DNA of 15,280 bases, taken from JABISG01 sp963581435 (lineage in GTDB: Bacteria > Planctomycetota > Planctomycetia > Planctomycetales > Planctomycetaceae). The notes beneath the pieces were generated by a model. It saw only the letters and a program-made list of their open reading frames with translations. It searched no databases and had not been told where the DNA came from. How positions within the stretch are numbered: position 1 is the first letter of the stretch; the number at the start of each line of letters is the position of its first letter. Positions 15,001 through 15,280 of this stretch are shown here, piece after piece. The translations under genes and the position numbers were made by a program. The stretch covers positions 1 to 15,280 of the forward strand of contig CAUZOL010000150.1 in NCBI GenBank assembly GCA_963581435.1, read 5' to 3'.

Positions 15001-15280
15001 CACCGCCGCCTGGCCTCGGTTTCCGAGTGTTCACAGACCGTGGAGCTGTTGAGCGTGCCGATTTTGTCGGCCCGACTGCCGAATTGATTGTTCCATTGGA
15101 TAACGGCCCGGTCGATCTCGACCCCGATGCGACGGAAGTGTTTGTCCTCGCGTCTCTGACGGTCGGCAAGTTCACATTACTTCTTTCGGACATTGGAATT
15201 GGTCTCGATGAATCGAACATCCGTTCAAGCCAATTCGAATTTCGACGCGGTTCGACCCTACTCATCGATGGAATTGACTA
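1..15280 (+). CDS. Giant secreted multidomain surface protein (fragment, open at both ends)
   Basis: One frame, with its first complete codon at base 3 (AGT), reads 5,092 codons to GAC at 15276-15278 with no stop; the first two bases finish an upstream codon and the final 'ta' opens another. I translated every codon: recognisable domains follow one another in this same frame throughout, so no frameshift or break is visible. The product is rich in Asp, Gly, Thr, Val and Asn, has no cysteine and about 13 lysines, and consists almost entirely of beta-rich extracellular modules: two metzincin-like peptidase domains, PPC domains, beta-helices, Calx-beta domains, two propeller-like regions and a NIDO-like domain. 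This architecture is known to me from giant Planctomycetota proteins. Likely role, inferred only from domain types: exported cell-surface or matrix protein for adhesion, glycan binding and perhaps proteolysis. Start, signal peptide, anchor and stop are outside the window, so regulation and neighbours cannot be judged. Confidence 0.95.
3..137 (+). other. Domain: C-terminal end of a malectin/galactose-binding-like beta-sandwich (residues 1-45)
   Basis: Seen: alternating hydrophobic strands, including 'FAVQTFTVVVDDGQLTLRI' (residues 7-25), then 'DDDGWAAINAVSITAI'. The pattern 'tVxVxDGqLtLrixD...axInaVxI' is what I know as the last strands of carbohydrate-binding beta-sandwiches in planctomycete surface proteins, where the ligand-facing loop precedes an 'INAxxI' strand. 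Only the last two or three strands are in the window, so the fold is inferred and the ligand unknown. The domain ends at 'DVPV', a short linker into the tandem repeats. Confidence 0.4.
147..536 (+). repeat. Tandem beta-sandwich module A, 'RAGxDG' family (residues 49-178)
   Basis: First of three consecutive modules of about 131-140 residues sharing one motif order: 'DFxLxQI' at the start, a 'LxQSPxxLxFxF' strand, 'GITVTRAGSDGQFG' followed by 'NDVVVTP', then 'LPGDMYRITISGTGATPL', and a closing 'VTFTIG' strand. The GSDGQFGNGND loop is Asp/Gly-rich and could bind calcium, as expected for extracellular beta-sandwich repeats, but this is inference. No catalytic motif is visible. Likely a spacer or adhesive Ig-like unit. 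A 16-base stretch (442-457) is identical to module B (838-853). Confidence 0.75.
537..929 (+). repeat. Tandem beta-sandwich module B, 'RAGxDG' family (residues 179-309)
   Basis: Aligns with module A over its whole length: 'VDFELDQISTDVGG', 'LDQAPAELEFIF', 'GITLTRAGLDGLFG', 'NDVVIT', 'LPNDLYQITIAGSGATPL', closing with 'VTFTLD'. The loop GLDGLFGDPND keeps the acidic, Gly-rich character of module A. It ends in a Pro-rich linker 'RPPP' (residues 307-310). Function unknown beyond a structural or adhesive extracellular repeat. Confidence 0.75.
930..1349 (+). repeat. Tandem beta-sandwich module C, 'RAGxDG' family (residues 310-449)
   Basis: Third copy: 'LQFTEMNSNLGG', 'LDQSPTELTFLF', 'GIQVVRAGADGVLG', 'ADDVTITPGFIGL', 'LPDDLYQVTIFGTGLNTL', 'VRTFELD'. 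It is about ten residues longer than A and B because of a short acidic insertion (NGPTDGVDDD) before the GIQV strand. The acidic loop GADGVLGTADD is conserved. The closing strand leads directly into 'VVAIVPQPV', the start of an Ig-like domain of a different type. Confidence 0.75.
1350..2177 (+). other. Domain: SbsA-type (Big_5-like) Ig-like domain carrying a small inserted domain (residues 450-725)
   Basis: The opening 'VVAIVPQPV', the middle 'NDNVIVIHFNEDDLDPDSA' and the closing 'VTLTYDAPIAFGTYRLRIG' are the classic strand pattern of bacterial SbsA Ig-like domains ('Vx.xxP..x....d.I.v.Fne.ld..s'). Between the first and second strands lie about 100 residues (roughly 474-573, bases 1422-1721) with a separate pattern: 'DGDTISVTVAGTQVVFELE', a strand 'IAIDFT', an Ala-rich helix 'TAIAAAIAAEIDALL' and a closing 'NPLITITG'. 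The same pattern recurs at residues 3260-3359. The domain is followed by about 45 residues of 'ALPPLAGGVDEPGH'-type linker before the peptidase-like domain. Confidence 0.6.
2238..2666 (+). other. Domain: metzincin-like metalloprotease domain 1, HEIGHSLDLGH (residues 746-888)
   Basis: Seen: the zinc-binding motif HEIGHSLDLGH at residues 855-865 (bases 2565-2597), with His855, His859 and His865 as ligands and Glu856 as general base, preceded by a helix-like segment 'EEEKVRAREIFEIYAERLGIEF' (shortened here: residues 776-796) and the strand 'GPIVVMDPAD'. This order, substrate-cleft helix, strand, then zinc helix, is that of matrixin-like metzincins (M10/M12-type clan MA). Two departures: the conserved Gly at motif position 8 is Asp862, and no methionine follows within about 40 residues, so no ordinary Met-turn can be assigned. 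The domain runs straight into a PPC domain, an arrangement known to me from planctomycete homologues. It may be an active secreted endopeptidase or a zinc-binding relic; the sequence cannot decide. Confidence 0.75.
2667..3029 (+). other. Domain: PPC domain 1 (bacterial pre-peptidase C-terminal-like, residues 889-1009)
   Basis: The pattern 'DIDLYEFDLAEDGLFTAEV', then 'SALTLYRENADGS', 'VARNDDYFSNDAYLELNLTAG' and 'TYFVGVTSTG', ending with 'GNYELRFSF', is the standard PPC (PF04151-type) beta-sandwich signature: 'D.D.y.f.l..g', 'L.l...dG', 'ndD......l...l.aGtYyv.V', 'g.Y.l.v'. PPC domains are found C-terminal to secreted peptidases and often act in substrate binding or secretion. Its position directly after metzincin 1 fits that family arrangement. 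Confidence 0.8.
3030..4697 (+). other. Domain: right-handed beta-helix module with 'GDWGG' repeats 1 and 2 (residues 1010-1565)
   Basis: Begins with an Asp-rich loop 'DGDADGIAGG', a possible TSP3-like calcium site, then 'VDKATASTAQDGTLDNPYSEI', the start pattern of Pbp/DUF1565-type beta-helices. Two internal repeats are visible: residues 1116-1200 ('VFKLQNA', 'VVLTS', 'PGDWGGVVF') and 1323-1430 ('DDTDIVHVV', 'IVKLSGARI', 'IIFTS', 'SGDWGGFVM'). Between and after them are short strand/Asn-turn units such as 'GNTVVNNSINGLFV' and 'QADLRLTNSRLDSNANG', typical of beta-helix coils with Asn ladders. Beta-helices of this type bind or cleave polysaccharides, or act as stiff adhesin stalks. I see no recognisable lyase active site. 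The module is strongly conserved in the planctomycete giant proteins I remember. Confidence 0.75.
4698..5279 (+). other. Inserted domain: galactose-binding-like (CBM-type) jelly roll (residues 1566-1759)
   Basis: Seen: 'NGGFETGDFTGWTL' at residues 1581-1594, the classic opening of CBM4/9-like and PEP-CTERM-associated jelly rolls ('l.NGgFE.g.l.gWt'), an acidic turn 'DGTFDPDGPGD', then 'QSAVLSWSDRI', 'EWRVLILDSSG', 'ITSLLQSLEGEQIRLSFEEQ' and the closing 'NVTLDDVSLQL', where the 'DDVsl' strand normally ends such domains. A Pro/Ala linker 'SPTPAPAPSS' (residues 1750-1759) follows. The domain stands between 'PLVRLNRVGS' and 'NGINGIEIRAEELTVES', which in the family I remember are continuous beta-helix sequence. 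Probable role: carbohydrate binding. Ligand unknown. Confidence 0.7.
5280..5642 (+). other. Domain: beta-helix 'DDTDIVHV' repeat 3, first part (residues 1760-1880)
   Basis: Repeats the pattern of residues 1323-1430: 'WDDTDIVHVLRGDISI' (compare 'FDDTDIVHVVTENIQL'), 'LVVKLSGANAGF' (compare 'TIVKLSGARIEG'), 'PVVLTSLSDDTIGAG' (compare 'QIIFTSIFDDRYGRS'), then 'NDTNGDG'. In repeats 1 and 2 a 'GDWGG' strand follows the 'TS' strand after 20-26 residues; here it is absent until residues 2163-2165, because metzincin 2 interrupts the repeat. The DNA of the DDTDIVHV motif is nearly identical between copies (3969-3991 and 5343-5365, one mismatch in 23 bases). Confidence 0.75.
5643..6482 (+). other. Inserted domain: His-rich segment plus metzincin-like domain 2, QEIGHAIGLGH (residues 1881-2160)
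   Basis: An Ala/Pro/Ser linker (1881-1894) leads into a His/Asp-rich stretch (1895-1968, 12 His). A matrixin-like domain follows: 'VIDINYDFRDL', 'ITMAELALRAWENATAGAINF', 'ADVIIIGTGNL', a Gly-rich strand 'GGTLGLGGGTFTHN', 'FDYFTIAAQEIGHAIGLGH', a Met-turn candidate 'DLMDGSY' (Met2124, ten residues after the third ligand) and the closing 'DIAHVQVVYG'. This is the full M10-type order. The motif (2104-2114, bases 6312-6344) has Gln in place of the first zinc-ligand His; Glu2105, His2108, Gly2111 and His2114 are kept. A catalytic zinc site with Gln as first ligand would be unusual, so the domain may be inactive or bind its substrate without cutting. Ends in 'GSGGGGTG' linker, after which beta-helix sequence resumes. 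Confidence 0.8.
6483..6671 (+). other. Domain: beta-helix repeat 3, resumed C-terminal part (residues 2161-2223)
   Basis: 'QPGDWRSVRLEQFSNDRNVEVF' (shortened: residues 2161-2182) supplies the GDW strand missing from the first half of repeat 3 (compare 'PGDWGGVVF' and 'SGDWGGFVM'). A charged, proline-containing linker of about 40 residues (2183-2223), with the run 'DEEHGDENRR', leads to the next PPC domain. In the family I remember, 'NDTNNDG...PGDWRSV' is one continuous stretch, which supports reading the preceding peptidase-like domain as an insertion. Confidence 0.7.
6672..7079 (+). other. Domain: PPC domain 2 (residues 2224-2359)
   Basis: Seen: 'LGFEVYGFIAADDSGDTDVY', 'YSFNADAGSQIWIDIDRTDP', 'VVELLDPLGNVLAQS', 'TTYFIRVRSNS' and 'TTGNYQLQVRVNQ'. 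The 'G.i...dDvDvYsF.a.aGs.i.idIDrt', 'veL.d..G.vla.s' and 'Y.irVrs......GnYqLqvr' pattern is that of planctomycete PPC-like domains, here with a loop of about 50 residues between the 'LAQS' and 'YFIRV' strands, longer than in ordinary PPC domains. No peptidase motif is adjacent. Structural or ligand-binding role inferred. Confidence 0.75.
7080..7193 (+). other. Conserved linker block 'RYADIRFATNGIEILGLP' (residues 2360-2397)
   Basis: 'GSTIRYADIRFATNGIEILG' (residues 2365-2384) followed by 'LPGHSPLVGEAGES' sits between two PPC-type domains. 'IRYADIRFATNGIEILG' has the form of one beta-helix coil ('i.yadI.yatnGIei.g'). I remember nearly the same block at the same place in other planctomycete giant proteins, so it is a good family marker. 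No separate function can be named. Confidence 0.6.
7194..7742 (+). other. Domain: PPC-like domain 3, extended (residues 2398-2580)
   Basis: Begins with the standard 'NNTRGQAQNIGNLL' ('N.t...Aq.lG.l') and 'ISVGGSLSSLGDVDFYQFTI', followed by 'TTLSIFDASGNLIYVARDSNI', 'DPFIGSIQLPAG' and 'NTYFVAVSQQ', then 'TTVRLEPVNSIQRIVEDHIG'. These are PPC strands with long loops: 'A.nig....i.v.GslsslgDvDfYqF', 'd..lsiFDa.G.li...rDsn..dD', 'p.G.....Ty.vaVs'. The conserved 'LEPVNSIQRI.EDHIG' tail is shared with the planctomycete family I recall. Role: extracellular beta-sandwich; ligand unknown. Confidence 0.65.
7854..8777 (+). other. Domain: propeller-like region with 'T.dG.MYaLDasG' blades (residues 2618-2925)
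   Basis: Four-stranded motifs recur: 'GSVVSVDPLTGATNYVANVG', 'GLYRINADTGAARDED', 'GGTLLGVDDTGNLWNM' and 'GAMYALDASGTLVNVWDTN', separated by 'DIAMRWDGVLFGYT', 'ITGMAFTS' and 'TTGLAFSTLDFNLWH'. The alternation 'lyrid..tG......vg' with 'itgmaf...g.lygvd' is the blade pattern of WD/NHL/DUF4394-like propellers. Acidic loops 'DVDNDGATPGNS', 'DLNFDGTADS' and 'DTNSDNIADSS' resemble TSP3 or dockerin calcium loops. I cannot fix the blade count. Likely a protein- or glycan-binding platform. Confidence 0.55.
8778..9035 (+). other. Linker region between propeller-like and jelly-roll domains (residues 2926-3011)
   Basis: Contains 'NRGGNAGHGINAAPDFSRD', 'TSFYFGMEPFVTDPSDDY' and 'SSVIGGAIRDSYNLPGGAHG'. The 'W.....r.GndaGHGIn...d.SRd......SfYFG.e' sequence is conserved in my memory of the planctomycete family and probably forms the lead-in strands of the following beta-sandwich. 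No catalytic or binding motif is recognised. Confidence 0.45.
9036..9602 (+). other. Domain: MAM/jelly-roll-type beta-sandwich (residues 3012-3200)
   Basis: Seen: 'GSLTTNSFSLEGYDANDRPT', 'MYFNYFIDTQGANSDDSMLD', 'SARVFVSDDGGLNYTLLTTN', 'FRQARVDLGEFVGESNLTLR', 'FDFNTAGS' and the closing 'FEGFYIDDIIIGFAERGEMV'. The order 's..l.s.sfsL.gy....p.lyFnYf...e....D...v.vs.D.G..w..l', 'r.arvdL..faG..nl.lRFdf.ta' and 'eGfyiDDi.igfae' is that of MAM-like or M6-peptidase C-terminal jelly rolls, whose last strand carries the 'iDDi' motif. Ligand-binding role inferred. A loop of about 35 residues (3223-3179 reversed in order is not implied; it is residues 3145-3179) separates the last two strands. Confidence 0.65.
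9603..9779 (+). other. Short PPC-like C-terminal piece (residues 3201-3259)
   Basis: 'AGLSTFFVTPDDPDSEEVTA' and 'GTYQLEIRRGTEYGVSI' have the form of the last strands of a PPC-type domain ('..aGtYqLeIRrGteYg'). No first half is recognisable here, so this is either a conserved tail of the preceding beta-sandwich or a degenerate PPC domain. The 'YQLEIRRGTEYG' strand is a strong family marker in my memory of planctomycete giant proteins. Confidence 0.45.
9780..10079 (+). repeat. Small 'DGDxFTI..G' inserted-type module, second copy (residues 3260-3359)
   Basis: Pattern: 'AIADGDVFTIFDGVHDIEFE', 'GGVLAGRVAIGF', a helix 'NKMAAAINTVNTQFP' and 'SNLVELSDAI'. It matches the module at residues 474-573 ('LVADGDTISVTVAGTQVVFE', 'DSGNIAIDFT', 'TAIAAAIAAEIDALL', 'NPLITITG') in order and length although the residues differ. 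Such 'DGdtftl.dg...~fEfd....vaidft.....va.ai..ai' modules also occur in bacterial adhesins and flagellin-like surface proteins. Function unknown; probably a structural Ig-like or mixed alpha/beta spacer. Confidence 0.55.
10095..10427 (+). other. Domain: Calx-beta domain 1 (residues 3365-3475)
   Basis: Strand pattern 'LRVDLVTDSFSENGGSTTAT' with the Calx-beta 'fsEnGGs.taTinR' opening, 'LTVTLTAIDPNTG', 'GDVTLSSTMVTFAAGSSTSA', 'SFTITGVDNAIADGAQSA' and 'IQATVIGFTSIGDMVDVIDD'. This is the typical Calx-beta order: acidic strand, 'vtLs....vtf.aG.tsa.ftitgvdn.iaDG.q.v.i.at', ending in 'v.DdE'. Calx-beta domains bind calcium through acidic loops and stiffen extracellular proteins. First of four in the window. 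Confidence 0.85.
10428..11387 (+). other. Domain: Calx-beta domain 2, split by an inserted domain (residues 3476-3795)
   Basis: First part: 'LILTVPTMTTVVESAAAAAG' (3476-3495). Second part from about residue 3707: 'GAVVATVTRNTPTNTDLVVD', 'TSLDTTEASVPTTVTILAGQ', 'TSATFFISPVDDLFIDGPQV', closing with 'DSITVLDDGD'. Joined, the parts align along their length with Calx-beta 4 ('LFVTVTPGTVSETVGAAAAT', 'GTVFRNTPLDQDQTVFLTSN', 'VPTSVVILANQTSATFDI'). In Calx-beta 4 the 'GAAAATG' and 'VFRNTP' segments are contiguous, whereas here about 210 residues of a NIDO-like domain separate them. Confidence 0.75.
10500..11117 (+). other. Inserted domain: NIDO-like beta-domain (residues 3500-3705)
   Basis: Seen: 'FTFDFFGTTYTELFVNSHGL' followed by 'ITFGSG' (residues 3536-3561 region), 'AAIAPLWDNWSTSE', 'VYAAFKSDPDNP', 'QQLVIRWESVPQTFG', 'TFEAVLKNFDNSIQFNYVNL' and 'ASATIGLKDVGVQ', ending near 'GQSIRVAP'. 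The order 'f.F.ffG..Y..l.vnshGlitFg', 'aiaPlWdn', 'lviqWe.v......tfqavL...ns I.fnY.n', 'asaTiGl.d' is that of the extracellular nidogen-type (NIDO) domain and its bacterial relatives. Role: probably adhesion or matrix interaction. The domain lies inside Calx-beta 2, between its first and second strands. Confidence 0.7.
11391..13619 (+). other. Domain: Asp-box (BNR/sortilin-like) beta-propeller (residues 3797-4539)
   Basis: About 740 residues opening with 'TWVSQGPGATQNGQVENITP' and 'GAIHAVVAHPTDPDIMYIAA'. Asp-box motifs (consensus SxDxGxTW) occur as 'TTDGGNTF' (3912-3919), 'SIDLGATW' (3960-3967), 'SDNFGATW' (4006-4013), 'SDDQGVTW' (4064-4071) and 'TIDAGTTW' (4449-4456), with degenerate ones at 'TTDATSASPDW' (about 3854-3864) and 'TDNTGDW'. 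Blade-closing 'vy.g..grGiYrS' strands accompany them ('VSVQGRGIYRS', 'VAGTLGRGVYTI'). This is the sialidase/Vps10/GH74-type propeller. No sialidase Arg triad or GH74 catalytic Asp pair can be asserted from the sequence. Probable protein or glycan binding. It sits between Calx-beta 2 and Calx-beta 3. Confidence 0.8.
13620..13961 (+). other. Domain: Calx-beta domain 3 (residues 4540-4653)
   Basis: 'FDLTVDINLAAISEQTGGAA' opens with the Calx-beta 'isE..G.aa..tatvtR' strand, followed by 'LVVNLSSSNLGEAVVPPTVT', 'ILDGQTSATFTVFGVSDS' and 'TVFITATAAGFNSVTDVVDV', ending in 'LDNETPT'. It resembles the C-terminal half of Calx-beta 2 in protein and in DNA: bases 11246-11266 and 13808-13828 are identical over 21 positions. 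Role: calcium-dependent spacer by family knowledge. Confidence 0.85.
13962..14267 (+). other. Domain: Calx-beta domain 4 (residues 4654-4755)
   Basis: 'LFVTVTPGTVSETVGAAAAT', 'GTVFRNTPLDQDQTVFLTSN', 'EATVPTSVVILANQTSATFD', 'NDGTRTVTIFATASGFEQEV' and 'IDTLNVTADSS'. Follows domain 3 with no linker. It is uninterrupted and so serves as the internal reference showing that Calx-beta 2 is split. Like its neighbours it carries 'VPt.v.Ila.QTSATF' followed by an acidic 'NDGT' turn, the usual calcium-site region. Confidence 0.85.
14268..14957 (+). other. Domain: second parallel beta-helix, pectate-lyase-like fold (residues 4756-4985)
   Basis: Successive coils show Asn-rich turns: 'GLLLISGNIISNVFNAGILV', 'AYSTVIENNIVYNFGQTGIV', 'FGRIVNNTIYGGETANGVGI', 'ASPTILNNIVANTDTSISVS' and 'STTVVGTTVFQGNN'. 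The repeated '.i.nN.i......GI.v' pattern is the parallel beta-helix (PbH1) signature. It closes with 'LFVDPLAGNFYLTAGSRAID', the usual 'dP..gdyhL...SpaiD' end of such domains. No catalytic Lys/Arg or Asp cluster of a polysaccharide lyase is evident. The block 'FGRIVNNTIYGG' is strongly conserved in the planctomycete proteins I recall. Confidence 0.75.
14958..15059 (+). other. Linker 'VFGQLRVDDP...FTDRGAVER' after beta-helix 2 (residues 4986-5019)
   Basis: 'DVFGQLRVDDPLQAPPPGLG' and 'FRVFTDRGAVERADFVGP' connect the beta-helix to the last Ig-like domain. '.D.fGq.R.dDp....sG.G.nvf.DRGAvErvDfvGP' is the standard ending of planctomycete PbH1 domains ('...D.GA.E'). It carries no motif of its own. 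Confidence 0.5.
15060..15280 (+). other. Domain: start of an Ig-like domain, cut by the window end (residues 5020-5092)
   Basis: 'DFVGPTAELIVPLDNGPVDL', 'EVFVLASLTVGKFTLLLSDI' and 'GIGLDESNIRSSQFEFRRGS' show the 'G.GID..tv....v.l.r.G..l..g.dY' pattern of bacterial Ig-like domains that follow beta-helices. The window ends on 'LLIDGID' plus the bases 'ta'. In the family I remember this position is Tyr ('dGvDY'), so the frame probably continues, but TAA or TAG cannot be excluded from two bases. Confidence 0.5.

Noticed and set aside
15276..15280. Stop codon at the very end of the window
   Set aside because: Only 'ta' of the codon is present. The Ig-like domain here is incomplete, and I remember Tyr at this position in related proteins, so an end is not supported.
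1..15280. Promoters, terminators, RNA genes, CRISPR arrays, insertion sequences
   Set aside because: The whole window is coding in one frame with continuous domain sequence; I saw no direct-repeat arrays, tRNA-like cloverleafs or inverted-repeat-bounded transposase genes.

Overview
The whole 15,280-base window lies inside one gene. On the + strand, the frame whose first complete codon is at base 3 runs to the last base without a stop: 5,092 complete codons, open at both ends. Residue n of this fragment starts at base 3n, and residue numbers below use that scale. I see no intergenic DNA, promoter, ribosome binding site, terminator, RNA gene, CRISPR array or mobile element. The gene's true start, any signal peptide and its stop lie outside the window.

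The product is a fragment of a giant, acidic, multidomain protein that is almost certainly exported. I find no cysteine and only about 13 lysines in 5,092 residues. The set and order of modules match the giant secreted proteins I know from Planctomycetota (Pirellulaceae-type marine or freshwater bacteria). These modules are the 'RAGxDG' beta-sandwich repeats, a metzincin next to a PPC domain, the 'DDTDIVHV / GDWGG' beta-helix module, the 'RYADIRFATNGIEILGLP' block, Calx-beta domains, an Asp-box propeller and a second beta-helix. The assignment to Planctomycetota comes from memory of the family, not from a search.

Layout by residue: 1-45 end of a beta-sandwich; 49-449 three tandem beta-sandwich repeats; 450-725 SbsA-type Ig-like domain with a small inserted domain; 746-890 metzincin 1; 889-1009 PPC domain 1; 1010-1565 beta-helix; 1566-1759 inserted galactose-binding-like domain; 1760-1880 beta-helix repeat 3; 1881-2160 inserted His-rich segment plus metzincin 2; 2161-2223 end of the beta-helix; 2224-2359 PPC 2; 2398-2580 PPC-like 3; 2618-2925 propeller-like region; 3012-3200 jelly-roll/MAM-like beta-sandwich; 3260-3359 small Ig-like module; 3365-3475 Calx-beta 1; 3476-3795 Calx-beta 2, split by a NIDO-like domain; 3797-4539 Asp-box propeller; 4540-4755 Calx-beta 3 and 4; 4756-4985 beta-helix 2; 5020-5092 start of another Ig-like domain.

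The most interesting structure is how the protein is built. A conserved scaffold of beta-helix, PPC and Calx-beta modules carries whole domains inserted at precise points, including two metalloprotease-like domains whose zinc-site motifs each depart from consensus in a different way. The likely setting is the cell surface or extracellular matrix, with roles in adhesion, glycan binding and possibly proteolysis. That function is inferred from domain types only.
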